Source: Thiohalomonas sp963783235 (GTDB lineage: Bacteria > Pseudomonadota > Gammaproteobacteria > Thiohalomonadales > Thiohalomonadaceae). Taken from it: DNA of 64,000 bases. Every line of letters begins with the position of its first letter. Positions within the stretch are counted from its first letter, which is position 1. Under the pieces are notes generated by a model. That model was not told where the DNA came from. It saw only the letters and a program-made list of their open reading frames with translations, and searched no databases. The stretch spans positions 62,001 to 126,000 of the forward strand of contig CAWAMN010000001.1 of NCBI GenBank assembly GCA_963783235.1, written 5' to 3'. Position numbers and translations under genes: made by a program. Below, piece by piece: positions 14,910-24,234 of this stretch.

Positions 14910-17303
14910 TCAATCGCGGCTGCAGGCAGCCCCCATGGCCATTTTCCGGTAGGAAAGCCCGTAAAACATCTCCAGATAGCGACGTGTTTCATCGCGGTCG
15001 AGATTGGTGACGTACTTCCAAAATCCATAAATGCACGAAAGCGATAGCAGGCGGTTGGCGTAGAGTTCCCAGGTATAGCGCTCGTGGATTCGCTTGAGGC
15101 CCGCTTCGGAGATCTCTTTCCAATACTCCGGATCCGCTTCGCAGCGCCGGAAAAATCCGGCGACCGCCTCGGCCGCCTCGTCGCCGTGGTTGGGATCAAT
15201 ATGAAAACCGGACAGGCCGTGCTGGATGATCTCCAGAGGGCCGCCGTAGAGCGTGGCAAAGGTGGGAAGGCCGGAGGTCATCGCCTCAATCACGGTCAGG
15301 CCGAAGGCTTCGAACAGGGCCGGCTGCACGAATACTCCGCGCCGTTCAGCCACATAGCGGTACAGTTCGCCCGCGAGATGTTTGTCCAGGTGTACGCCGA
15401 GCCAGCGTACCTGGCCGTCCAGGTTGTATTTCTCCATGAGTCGGTGCATGCGCTCGATCTGGTCATGCTCCTCGCGATCACCCGACTCTTCGGCATTCAC
15501 GTGACCGGCGATCGCCAGCAGGTTGGCCCGCTCGCGCAGCTCCGGGTTGCGGGCGTACCACTCGACCAGGCCGCTGATGTTTTTGATCTGATCGAGACGG
15601 GCCATCGTGAAAATGACCGGTTTATCGGCATCCTCAAGTCGTCCCCGGGCATCGGGCCGCTTTCCGCCGAACACCAATCTTTCGATCTCCTCGTGCAGGC
15701 CGGGCAGTCGACGTTTGGTTTCGGTGTAGGGAAAGTACACATCGGCGTCGGCACCCGGCGAAACAATATTGAATTTGGGATCGAACACGTCGATCCCGTT
15801 CACCACGCGATGCAGGCCCGGCATGGTAAAGGCGCTGTAGGATTCGTATTGACCCACGCTCTCTGCGGTGCCCGCAATCTCCTGGTAGGTGCTGGTGACG
15901 ATGAAGTCGGCCGCATTCATCGCGATCAGGTCGGCGGTGAACTGACACGAAAAATGATATTCGGGATCGTTTTCCTGCCAGTACAGGTCCGAGTAGAGAT
16001 ACTTCGCTTTCTCCAGGGCGTGGGCGATGTTGCATTGGGTCACGTGCAGGCGTTGTGAAAGCAGCGTTGCCACCAGGTTGCCATCGGAATAGTTACCGAT
16101 GATGAGGTCCGGTCGGGTTCCCAACTCGGCCAGCATCTCCCGCTCCACATCGAAGGAGAAACGTTCCAGATAGGGCCAGACCTCAAAACGCGAGACCCAC
16201 TGCGGAAGCACCTCGCCGTTTTCGGCCCGAAACGGAACGCGCAGGATACGGGCGTTTCGGGTGCCGACAATGGATTCCAGACGCTCGTCGCAGTTAGTGT
16301 TGCCCGCTTCCGGAATGAGCCGGCTCACCACCAGGATTTGCGGTTCGATATCCAGGCCCTGTTCGTTGACCCGACGGCGGATCTCCTTTTCGAGCGCACG
16401 TACCTGGTCGAGGATGTAAACCACCTGGCCGCCGGTATCGGGAAGGCCCAGTACGTTTGACTGGCCGAAAAAACCGTGTGGCGAGAGGATGACCAGGCTG
16501 AAGATCATCGGCATCTCTCCCAGAAACCGTGCCAGGGGCTCGGGGGCGGGCGCTTCGAGAATGTCGGTCAGCAGTGATAACTGCTCCCGCATCCGTTCGG
16601 TAGTGCGCCCCCAGCCGGGTTCAAAACCCAACTGCTGAAGGGTATGACCGACGCTGCTCCACTCGGCCTCCAGAGGCTGCTCCGATAGATACTCATCGGC
16701 TTGGTGCAGTGCGTGGCGAAGTGCCGTTACATCTGAAATCCGGTCATTCAGCATTAGCTGGCGGCCTTGGCACTGGTGCATTCGCAGGAACTCCAGTAGC
16801 CGTTTGTCCCCCTTGCCTATCTCCTGGAACAGCTGCGATGAGAGCCGCCGGTTGAGGAATTCCACGCCGCGCCCAATGGAGCGGGGCTCTTTAAGTTTGG
16901 GAAATTCACGGTTGAACGGGCCCAGGTCGATTTCGAGCATCCACTGGTCGTGTCGACCACCGTTGTGTACCCGCTCCTTGAAATAGAGAAATTCGGAGGT
17001 GGTGACCTCTTCATGATCGAGTGTGTCGACATGGAAGCGAAGAAAGGTCCAGCGAGCGATGCGATGCCGTACCGCAAGGTAGACCCAGGGCGCCTCGATC
17101 ACCGCTTCCTGGCTGGCACTGATGACTTGAGCTACCGTCGAATCGCAAAGGTTTTGATGTTCTTTCTTATCGCAGAACCGGTTGAACTCATCCCAAAGTT
17201 CCGAGCGGAGCAGGAACGGTTTTCCCAACCCCACATAGTGACGTAATAGCGAGTAAATGGCATCGCGGTGCTCGCTGAAAAATTCCCCCAGGCTGTGGAT
17301 CAT
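14910..17303 (-). CDS. Sucrose synthase
   Basis: A 797-residue GT-B glycosyltransferase, the normal length for bacterial sucrose synthase, which reversibly converts UDP (or ADP)-glucose plus fructose into sucrose plus nucleoside diphosphate. The N-terminal regulatory region (LGEFFSEHRDAIYSLLRHYV) precedes the signature LSPHGFFGQSNVLGLPDTGG around residue 285, the donor-site LDQIKNISGLVEWYA, and the E-x7-E motif in EAFGLTVIEAMTSGLP. It is cytosolic. Its ATG overlaps the stop of the sucrose-phosphate synthase gene (ATGA), so translation is coupled. Having synthesis (SPS/SPP) and the reversible enzyme in one operon suggests the cell both makes sucrose and recovers sugar nucleotides from it. Confidence 0.9.
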   Translation of the reverse strand: MIHSLGEFFSEHRDAIYSLLRHYVGLGKPFLLRSELWDEFNRFCDKKEHQNLCDSTVAQVISASQEAVIEAPWVYLAVRHRIARWTFLRFHVDTLDHEEVTTSEFLYFKERVHNGGRHDQWMLEIDLGPFNREFPKLKEPRSIGRGVEFLNRRLSSQLFQEIGKGDKRLLEFLRMHQCQGRQLMLNDRISDVTALRHALHQADEYLSEQPLEAEWSSVGHTLQQLGFEPGWGRTTERMREQLSLLTDILEAPAPEPLARFLGEMPMIFSLVILSPHGFFGQSNVLGLPDTGGQVVYILDQVRALEKEIRRRVNEQGLDIEPQILVVSRLIPEAGNTNCDERLESIVGTRNARILRVPFRAENGEVLPQWVSRFEVWPYLERFSFDVEREMLAELGTRPDLIIGNYSDGNLVATLLSQRLHVTQCNIAHALEKAKYLYSDLYWQENDPEYHFSCQFTADLIAMNAADFIVTSTYQEIAGTAESVGQYESYSAFTMPGLHRVVNGIDVFDPKFNIVSPGADADVYFPYTETKRRLPGLHEEIERLVFGGKRPDARGRLEDADKPVIFTMARLDQIKNISGLVEWYARNPELRERANLLAIAGHVNAEESGDREEHDQIERMHRLMEKYNLDGQVRWLGVHLDKHLAGELYRYVAERRGVFVQPALFEAFGLTVIEAMTSGLPTFATLYGGPLEIIQHGLSGFHIDPNHGDEAAEAVAGFFRRCEADPEYWKEISEAGLKRIHERYTWELYANRLLSLSCIYGFWKYVTNLDRDETRRYLEMFYGLSYRKMAMGAACSRD

Positions 17304-19462
17304 GAACCCTCCAGCACTGCTGGTTTTCTGTCGGTTTCAAGAAAACTGTAATGATGCAGACCTTCCAGTATCCCGGCGGCGTAATGGCCTTCTGCGAAAT
17401 AGATTCCCGGCTCACCCCGCATCCGTTCGAGTTCACGGCTGTAATTGCCGACCACGACACCGAGGACATCACCCCGCAACATTTCGATATCGTTGCCGGA
17501 GTCGCCGGCGACCACCATCCGCTCAGGAGGTATGCCCCACTTTGCGCCGACATACCTCAACGCCTGGCCTTTGGAGGCCCGGATGGGCAAGAGATCGAGA
17601 AAGGCCTCATGGGAATAGATGACGTTGGCGTGCAGATCGAGATTGCGCAAATAGCGGACAATCTTGCGAACCGGCGGTGCTGTATCGGGATCAATGAAAA
17701 AGCTGATTTTGTGTTCGCGTTGATTGTCCTCCGCCTGGGAACGGATGCCGGGGACGTCCTGCATGGCCTGCCGCAGACGCTCGGGATCCCACCGGTAGTC
17801 GATGTGCTTTTGCCAGCCGCGGTCCTCAACCATGCGGTTGCCGTAGTAAACCTCACTGCCGACCGAGGTGATGATGAGGTCCGGCAGTGGTATGCCCCAC
17901 TCATCGAGAACCGCCAGTGTGCTCTCCAGATGTCGTCCGCTGGCGATACCAAAACCGACCCGGTCCCCCGCCTTTTCCAGTGCGCCGAGCAGGGCTCTGA
18001 GGCCTGCGCGATCTCCGAGCAGGGTGTGGTCGACATCACACACCACCAGGCGTTCGACCGTCGGCAGGCGGCTGGTCTGGGGCCGGACCGGTCGAGCCTT
18101 GTGGTGCTTGCCCAGCACCTTCCGTACCTCTTTCAGGTACTTCTCGACATGGCTCTGCCAGGAGTAATACTTATGCGCCCCCTTGATGCCGCTACTGGAC
18201 CATCGGCTCCACTGTTTGCGGTCGGTGAGTGCCTTGAGCAAGGCTTCGCCCATGCGGTCGGCATCGAGCGGATCGACCAGAAGACCGTTCTTGCAGTGGG
18301 CGATGATGTCACGGGGGCCGCCATCCTCGGTGGCGACGATGGGGAGTCCGGTGGCTGCCGCCTCGATGAGCGTCAGGCCGAAGGGTTCCGTGAGTGCCGG
18401 ATTCACGAAAACACCGCGGCTTTTTGCCGCCAGCCGGTAGAAGTCGGGGACATCGCCGGCGTGGTGGTGTTTCGGATAGGCTACATGGCCGTAGAGGTCG
18501 TAGCGGTCGATAAGCAGCAGCAAGTCGGTGAGGACTTTGCGGGGACCCCGATCCATGGCGTTGATGTCGTCGCGGTTGCCGGCAACTACCAGCAGGTTGG
18601 CCAAGTCGCGAATTGATTCGTTTTCGCCATATGCCCGTAGCAGCGTCTGAATGTTTTTACGTTCATCGGCCCGCGAGAGTGCGAGGATGATGGGTTTGCG
18701 CGGGTCGTTCAAAAAACGCCCGACGACATTTTTAACCCGCGAATTGTCCAGTAGCCCTTTCGGCGGATGAAAACGAGTCAGTTCGGTACCCGGAGGGATC
18801 ACCTGCATTCGGCGCGGGTGGTAGTTTTCGTAGAGGCTGTACTGCTCCTCGACTTCCTGGCGGGTACTGGCTATCACCAGATTGGCCACGTCCATCGCCA
18901 TCTCTTCGGCATCGATCCGCTCGTTGATGCTGTAGTGTTTTTCGATTTGCTGCGGTTTGACCTTGCGATCCAGGAGTCGCCGGCGCTTTTCGCGTCCGAG
19001 TGAGTGGCCGGTGTGGATCAGTGGTACGCCCAGAAGGCCCGCCAACCGGGCACCGACGTAGCCGGCATCCGCATAATGGGAATGGATGATGTCGGGAACC
19101 CGTCCCATGGCCCGAACATGCTTTAGCGCCTGGTCGGCCATGGAGTCCAGGTAGGGCCAGAGCACCTCTTTGCGGAGGTAGCGTCGCGGGCCGCAAGCGA
19201 GGCGGACGATATTGCCATCAGGGGCTATCGGCTCGATGGGCTCGGCATAGTCCCGGGAGACCTTGGGATCGACGACTCGGCGTGTCAGCAGGTCCACATG
19301 AGCCACCTCGGGGTGCTTCGCCAGTGCCCGGGCCAACTCCACGACATAGGTGGTTTGACCTCCGGTGTCGGCATCCCGGCCCAGCTCTAGATCGTGGCCA
19401 CGGATAAGGCCGTGAACACTGATAAGTACGATGTAAAGTCCTTCCCTCTCGGCTAGATTCAT
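17300..19462 (-). CDS. Sucrose-phosphate synthase with fused sucrose-phosphate phosphatase domain
   Basis: A 720-residue bifunctional protein starting MNLAEREGLYIVLISVHG. Residues 1-450 are a GT-B transferase joining UDP-glucose and fructose-6-phosphate (signature GHDLELGRDADTGGQTTYVV; E-x7-E in EPFGLTLIEAAATGLPIV). Residues 470-720 are a HAD phosphatase with DVDHT near 475, the nucleophile motif, and GDSGND near 645, which removes the phosphate to free sucrose. The start at 19462 overlaps the fructokinase stop (TGATG), so a longer open frame to 19678 is discarded. Family and pathway call secure. Confidence 0.9.
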   Translation of the reverse strand: MNLAEREGLYIVLISVHGLIRGHDLELGRDADTGGQTTYVVELARALAKHPEVAHVDLLTRRVVDPKVSRDYAEPIEPIAPDGNIVRLACGPRRYLRKEVLWPYLDSMADQALKHVRAMGRVPDIIHSHYADAGYVGARLAGLLGVPLIHTGHSLGREKRRRLLDRKVKPQQIEKHYSINERIDAEEMAMDVANLVIASTRQEVEEQYSLYENYHPRRMQVIPPGTELTRFHPPKGLLDNSRVKNVVGRFLNDPRKPIILALSRADERKNIQTLLRAYGENESIRDLANLLVVAGNRDDINAMDRGPRKVLTDLLLLIDRYDLYGHVAYPKHHHAGDVPDFYRLAAKSRGVFVNPALTEPFGLTLIEAAATGLPIVATEDGGPRDIIAHCKNGLLVDPLDADRMGEALLKALTDRKQWSRWSSSGIKGAHKYYSWQSHVEKYLKEVRKVLGKHHKARPVRPQTSRLPTVERLVVCDVDHTLLGDRAGLRALLGALEKAGDRVGFGIASGRHLESTLAVLDEWGIPLPDLIITSVGSEVYYGNRMVEDRGWQKHIDYRWDPERLRQAMQDVPGIRSQAEDNQREHKISFFIDPDTAPPVRKIVRYLRNLDLHANVIYSHEAFLDLLPIRASKGQALRYVGAKWGIPPERMVVAGDSGNDIEMLRGDVLGVVVGNYSRELERMRGEPGIYFAEGHYAAGILEGLHHYSFLETDRKPAVLEGS

Positions 19463-20376
19463 CACTCCCAACGGCTCAGTTGCGTTTGGTAGAAATCCTT
19501 GTCGGTGACAGTCGCGCCGCGGATGCGGCAGATTTCGGCGGCGAAGCCCAGGGCCCGGTCGAGGATCTGCGGCAGCGACCAGCCGTGCATCATTCCGAGG
19601 ATGCATACGGCACTGAAGGCATCTCCGGCCCCTACGGTATCGGCGAGATCCGTGACGGATGGCGGATGCTCCCCCCATACCCCTTCGCGGTCGATGATGA
19701 ACGCACCTTGCTCCCCGAGGGTGACGATCAGCGTTTGGATACCCAATTCCAGGCGTAGGGCATCCGCGCCTTTTTGGAGTTCAGTCGCTTCCAGAGAGGT
19801 CCCTGTGATCAGATCCGCCACTTCGTTGTCGTTGAGTTTGACCCAACGGCAGCCGGTCAGGTGTCTGGTGAGACTCTCTTTTTGCCACCAGGGAGCTCTT
19901 AGGTTCACGTCGACGAATACGGGAACGGCGATTCGTTCGCGCAGCAGAGTGAGGGTGGCGGAGGAGCCGTTCTGGCGGGCGGCCAGGCTGCCGTGATAGA
20001 GCAGGGCGGGGCGCTGGGGAATGGCCGCCAGCGCCTTGCCGCCGTCGATGAAGTCGTAGGCCCGGTCCGGAAGAATGGAGAAGGTGGGTTGACCCGCATC
20101 GAGGGTGATGCGGACCTCCCCGGTGGGGTGTTCTGCATCGAGTTGGAGACCCGCGGTACTCATGCCCCATTCGCTCATGGCCTGGTGCACTTGACGGCCC
20201 CGATCGTCATCACCGATGCGGCTGATGAAGGCGGGCTGCAGACCGAAGCCCTGCAGGTGCCAGGCGACATTGAAAGGAGCGCCGCCGAGGACATCGATAC
20301 CTTCGTCCTCGAAACAGTCGAAAAGCACTTCGCCGAAGATGACCGGCCGCCCCCGCGGCAATCGCTCCTCGCGCAA
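19462..20376 (-). CDS. Fructokinase (PfkB family)
   Basis: A 304-residue ribokinase-fold sugar kinase. Evidence: GEVLFDCFEDEG at the N-terminus, GGAPFNVAWHLQGFG (first PfkB signature region) and DTVGAGDAFSAV (second signature with catalytic Asp and anion hole). It probably phosphorylates fructose to fructose-6-phosphate, the acceptor of the next gene's enzyme, and so recycles fructose released by sucrose synthase. It lies 23 bp after kamA and overlaps the sucrose-phosphate synthase start. GGGGGAG precedes the ATG. Confidence 0.88.
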   Translation of the reverse strand: MREERLPRGRPVIFGEVLFDCFEDEGIDVLGGAPFNVAWHLQGFGLQPAFISRIGDDDRGRQVHQAMSEWGMSTAGLQLDAEHPTGEVRITLDAGQPTFSILPDRAYDFIDGGKALAAIPQRPALLYHGSLAARQNGSSATLTLLRERIAVPVFVDVNLRAPWWQKESLTRHLTGCRWVKLNDNEVADLITGTSLEATELQKGADALRLELGIQTLIVTLGEQGAFIIDREGVWGEHPPSVTDLADTVGAGDAFSAVCILGMMHGWSLPQILDRALGFAAEICRIRGATVTDKDFYQTQLSRWE

Positions 20377-20399
20377 AATCTCCCCCTTTTATTTGAACT

Positions 20400-21782
20400 T
20401 TAGCGGCCTATGGCTTCCCGGCACATTGCGTCGTATTCGTCCTGGAAGAAAAACTTCTCTTCCCCAAACGCCGGTTGCAGCTGGTGCAGCCAAGTGGCGT
20501 CCGGATTGAATTTGGCAAAGAACGGCCGCTGAACCCAGTCGGGATCACGCCCCTGAATGAAGCGCAGCACAAACACCTTTTCTCCGGCGACTTCGGCCAC
20601 GCCCTGAACTTCGATCTTGCCCGGGCCGGCGCTCATGCTGGGTCCGCGGGCGGTGCGGGCCAGGCCCGACACCTGTTTCATGGCATCGCGATAGATTTCC
20701 CAGGCGCGGGCCAAGGGCAGTTCAAAATAGTGCTTCGCCCCGGTGTCGCGCTCGACAAACATGTAATAAGGATAGACGCCCAATCGGGTCTGTGTCCGCC
20801 ACATGCGCGCCCAGACACCGGCATCGTCGTTGATGTGGCGAATCAGCGGTGACTGGCTGCGGATGATGGCCCCCGTGGCACGGATACGGCGAATGGCCTC
20901 ATGGCAAATCTCCGTCTCCATTTCACGCCAATGATTGAAGTGGGCCATGAAGGCCACCTGTTTGCCGCCCTCGACGACCTTCCCGATCAGATCCAGGAGT
21001 TCTCCGGCGTCGTCATCGGTGACAAAGCGTTGGGGCCAAAAAGAGAGCGCCTTGGTACCGATGCGAATATTGGTGACGTGATCGAACTCCGGCTCGAGCA
21101 GTCGTTCCAGATACGCCTTGATGTGCTTGGTCTTCATCACCATCGGGTCGCCTCCGGTGATGAGCAGGTCCGTCACTTCGGTATGCTCGCGCAAGTAGCG
21201 GTGCAGCTGACTGGCTTCGTTGGCCGCGAAGCGCAACTCTTTGTCGCCGACGAACTGCGCCCAGCGGAAGCAGAAGGTGCAATAGGAGTGACACGTCTGC
21301 CCCTGGCTGGGGAAGAAGAGCACGGTTTCCCGGTACTTGTGCTGTATGCCCTCTATCCGCTCTTCGCCAATTTTCGGAACGTTCAGCTCCCGTTGCCCGG
21401 CCGGATGCGGATTCAGTTCATCGCGGATGGCCTTTGCCATCGCCCGAACAACGGTGCGATCGGCGTCTTTGCGTAGCAATTCGGCCATGCGCTCGAACTG
21501 CGCGGGCGTCAGCATCCCCGGTTGCGGGAAGGTAAGCTGGTAAATGGGATCTTCCGGGATATTGCTCCAGTCGATAAGTTCATCAATCACGTACTGGTTT
21601 ACGCGAAATGGCAGTACATTAGCCACCACACGCATGGAAAACTGTTGTTCGGCGGGCAGCTTCTTAATTTGCGGAATCTGATCGAAGTGGCGTTCGGTAT
21701 AGACCTTGAAGCGTTCGGTTAATCCGAAAAGCTTTTCCGTAGCCACTGACGGCTGTTTGATCTGTGTTGCTGTTTTGCTCAT
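20400..21782 (-). CDS. KamA family radical SAM protein (lysine 2,3-aminomutase-like)
   Basis: A 460-residue radical SAM enzyme with the iron-sulfur motif CHSYCTFC (Cys164, 168, 171), preceded by VLFFPSQGQT and followed by TDLLITGGDPMVM. Lysine 2,3-aminomutases shift the alpha-amino group of lysine to make beta-lysine, using PLP, SAM and a 4Fe-4S cluster. The protein is longer than EpmB (about 340 residues). The start MSKTATQIKQ at 21782 is preferred over an upstream ATG because residues before it are non-conserved in character. It is first in the kamA-fructokinase-SPS-sucrose synthase run. Nepsilon-acetyl-beta-lysine is a known osmolyte made by AblA (a KamA) and AblB; no ablB is visible here. 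Exact substrate uncertain. Confidence 0.82.
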   Translation of the reverse strand: MSKTATQIKQPSVATEKLFGLTERFKVYTERHFDQIPQIKKLPAEQQFSMRVVANVLPFRVNQYVIDELIDWSNIPEDPIYQLTFPQPGMLTPAQFERMAELLRKDADRTVVRAMAKAIRDELNPHPAGQRELNVPKIGEERIEGIQHKYRETVLFFPSQGQTCHSYCTFCFRWAQFVGDKELRFAANEASQLHRYLREHTEVTDLLITGGDPMVMKTKHIKAYLERLLEPEFDHVTNIRIGTKALSFWPQRFVTDDDAGELLDLIGKVVEGGKQVAFMAHFNHWREMETEICHEAIRRIRATGAIIRSQSPLIRHINDDAGVWARMWRTQTRLGVYPYYMFVERDTGAKHYFELPLARAWEIYRDAMKQVSGLARTARGPSMSAGPGKIEVQGVAEVAGEKVFVLRFIQGRDPDWVQRPFFAKFNPDATWLHQLQPAFGEEKFFFQDEYDAMCREAIGR

Positions 21783-22013
21783 AAAACGAGAAAAATCCGG
21801 GCTCGAAAGATTGGCTGACAGTGCCTGTTGGAGAAGGCACAAAATCACGGGAAGAGATTTTCAAGGGATGTCCCGTCGCCGACGGGAAAGACTCTTTATA
21901 ACAAAGAAGAGTGGGCGGAAGCAAAATAAACCACAAAAATAATGCGGTTAAATGGGAGCTGTTTTAGTGAGCAATGAGGGGGTGAGCGGCCCGGGACTTA
22001 TCCCTTGGGAGTC

Positions 22014-22952
22014 TCAGCGTCCGTGGCGCAGGGAGTTGCTGCCGTCCTTGAGCCGGTAAACGACGCCCTGCGGGGTCCGAACCATCTCAAAGGCATCACA
22101 GTAACTGCTGGGTGATTCCGAGCCTCCGAGAAACAGATAGCCGCCAGGATTCATCGTCTGCGCTATTCGTTTCAGGATGTCGCTTTTAAGGTCACTCAAG
22201 AAATAGATGAGCACATTGCGACAAAAGACGATATCAAACCGACCCAGACTCGCATAACTGTGCATGAGATTGAGCTCTCTGAATGCCACTCGACTCCGGA
22301 TCTCCGGCCGGACTTCCCAGCGGTCGCCTTGCTGGGTGAAGTAGCGTGGCCGGCTTTCCTCGGAGATACCCCGAGCCAGGGCCATGCGATCGTATGTCGC
22401 GGCGCCGGCTTCGCGAACCATGGAAGGCGATATGTCCGTGGCCATTATCTGGGTGTTGGCCGGTAGTGAACCGGGCCGGGACTGAAGGTAGTCCTGCAGG
22501 GTGATACTGATACTGTAGGGTTCTTGTCCGGAAGAGCACGCTGCCGACCAGATACGCAGCTGGGACAGACGCTTTTTCGAGATCTCCGGGAGGATACTGT
22601 TTTTGAGGATTTCGAACGGGTAACGATCACGAAACCAGAGGGTTTCGTTAGTGGTCATCGCATCAACAATCCGTTCGCGAAGCTGGCGTTCACGCAGGAC
22701 CGTCAGTCGTTTCATCAAGTCCCCGAACGTCGGGATCTCGAATTCCCGCATCAGTCGCGATAGGCGGCTGGTGACGAGATAATGTTTGTTTTCGCCCAGA
22801 ACGATTCCGCAGGCCTCTTCCAGGAAAAGGCGAAAATCTTCGTATTCTTTAGGGGAGAGCTGCGGGTTTGTCACTAAGTCGAATTCCGGGCGAGATTTTT
22901 CGGGCGCAACTATACCACGAAGCCCCACGGGGGTGATGGGCGATTTGCTCAT
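22014..22952 (-). CDS. cheR: Chemotaxis protein methyltransferase CheR
   Basis: A 312-residue SAM-dependent methyltransferase that methylates glutamates of chemoreceptors. An N-terminal helical domain (SPKEYEDFRLFLEEACGIVL) binds the receptor. The catalytic domain shows TNETLWFRD, the SAM site IWSAACSSGQEPYSI, MATDISPSMV, and IVFCRNVLIYF. A leading 30 residues are extra relative to the core. It follows cheV on the same strand with a 114-bp gap, the usual cheV-cheR order next to flgA and flgM in polar flagellates. Confidence 0.93.
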   Translation of the reverse strand: MSKSPITPVGLRGIVAPEKSRPEFDLVTNPQLSPKEYEDFRLFLEEACGIVLGENKHYLVTSRLSRLMREFEIPTFGDLMKRLTVLRERQLRERIVDAMTTNETLWFRDRYPFEILKNSILPEISKKRLSQLRIWSAACSSGQEPYSISITLQDYLQSRPGSLPANTQIMATDISPSMVREAGAATYDRMALARGISEESRPRYFTQQGDRWEVRPEIRSRVAFRELNLMHSYASLGRFDIVFCRNVLIYFLSDLKSDILKRIAQTMNPGGYLFLGGSESPSSYCDAFEMVRTPQGVVYRLKDGSNSLRHGR

Positions 22953-23066
22953 GACACCGGACAGACAGCGCCGTGGGAACGCGGCGTCAGTCGGGACTCA
23001 AGTCGGCCTAGCGAGCGACCGACCGCTCTGTCCTTCGCAGAAATCAGTGGGTGCGGGTTCAAATTC

Positions 23067-24020
23067 CTAGACTTCGGCGTGTGCGGCCTTATCTTCTCGA
23101 AACGCCTTCATGCGCTTTAGGACAGCGTTGGCCAAATCGTCAGGTCGGAACTTGGCAATGAATTCGTTGGCCCCTACCTTGTCCACCAGCGCGTTGTTGA
23201 ACACCCCACTCAAGGATGTATGCAGCAGCACATAAAGATCGCGCAGGCGCGGGTCTTTTCGGACTTCGGTCGTCAGTGTGTAGCCGTCCATTTCGGGCAT
23301 TTCGATGTCGGAAATCAGCATCGAAATGCGCTGGGTCACGGGGATCTCTTCGTCGTCGGCCCAAGCCTTCAGTATAGTGAGCGCCTCCCGGCCGTTCTTG
23401 GCGAGCGTGCACTCGACGCCGATCTGATCCAGGGTTCGCTTGATCTGATTGCGCGCTACGCTGGAGTCATCCGCCACCAGAATGTGCTGTGGGACGGCAT
23501 CATTGCCCTGGTTGGCCGCTACGATGGAATCATCCACGGTATCGCTGGTGGGCATCACTTCCGCCATGACCTTCTCGACATCGATAATCTCGACCAGCTT
23601 CCCGTCGACATTAGTCACGGCAGTCATGTAGTTGTTGCCGGAACCTTTGGGTGGCGGATGGATTTCGTCCCAGTTGAGGTTGATGATGCGATCGACCCCT
23701 TTAACCAAAAAGCCCTGGGTGTGCTGATTGTATTCCGTAATGATCACGTAGCTGTCGCCGGTGTCGTCGAGCGGTCGATCGCCTATGGCCATCCCTAGAT
23801 CCATCAGACTGATGGTTTTTCCCCGCAGATTGGCGACACCTCTAACCACAGGATGGGCATGGGGCACATGGGTGAGCTGCGGACACTGAATCACCTCCTG
23901 AACCTTGAACACGTTGATGCCGTACATCTGACGGCCTTTAAGCTTGAACAGCAGGAGCTCCAAGCGGTTGTGTCCAGCAAGCTGAGTACGGCGGTCGACT
24001 CCGTCGAGTAGCCCGGCCAT
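23067..24020 (-). CDS. cheV: Chemotaxis coupling protein CheV (CheW-receiver)
   Basis: A 317-residue protein starting MAGLLDGVDRRTQLAGHNR. The ATG at 24020 has GGAG seven bases upstream and fits the family; an ATG four codons earlier does not. Residues 15-165 are a CheW-like coupling domain (LLLFKLKGRQMYGINVFKVQEV, VRGVANLRGKTISLMDL). Residues 190-310 are a receiver domain (LVADDSSVARNQIKR, MLISDIEMPEMDG phospho-Asp, LLHTSL). It links receptors to CheA and may adapt the signal by phosphorylation. A good sigma28 promoter lies upstream. Confidence 0.93.
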   Translation of the reverse strand: MAGLLDGVDRRTQLAGHNRLELLLFKLKGRQMYGINVFKVQEVIQCPQLTHVPHAHPVVRGVANLRGKTISLMDLGMAIGDRPLDDTGDSYVIITEYNQHTQGFLVKGVDRIINLNWDEIHPPPKGSGNNYMTAVTNVDGKLVEIIDVEKVMAEVMPTSDTVDDSIVAANQGNDAVPQHILVADDSSVARNQIKRTLDQIGVECTLAKNGREALTILKAWADDEEIPVTQRISMLISDIEMPEMDGYTLTTEVRKDPRLRDLYVLLHTSLSGVFNNALVDKVGANEFIAKFRPDDLANAVLKRMKAFREDKAAHAEV

Positions 24021-24070
24021 TGCGCTCTCCATTTATTAATGGTCATTTAATACGATACAGTACATCAGCT

Positions 24071-24097
24071 CTATCGGCAGCCCGCTGCCGTTCTTGA
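24071..24097 (-). promoter_or_regulatory. Sigma28 (FliA) promoter of cheV
   Basis: On the minus strand: TCAAGAAC, 11 bases, GCCGATAG. The -10 element matches the FliA consensus GCCGATAA in seven of eight positions and the spacing is exactly 11. The -35 is weaker. It lies 50 bp upstream of the cheV start. Confidence 0.7.
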
Positions 24098-24234
24098 GCT
24101 TTTGCGTGGAAGAACTCACTTCGACAAGTGTCGGCTATGTGGCAAGTTTGCCCTGTTCGATTCCCGCTCGGCAACTGCATACTTTTGCCGCCAAATGAAC
24201 GAACTAACCGACGGGGCTCGCATCTAATTACTTT

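Noticed and set aside
14595..15047. Small frames between the GspE relic and sucrose synthase
   Set aside because: They lie antisense to coding remnants and carry no motif or ribosome binding site.
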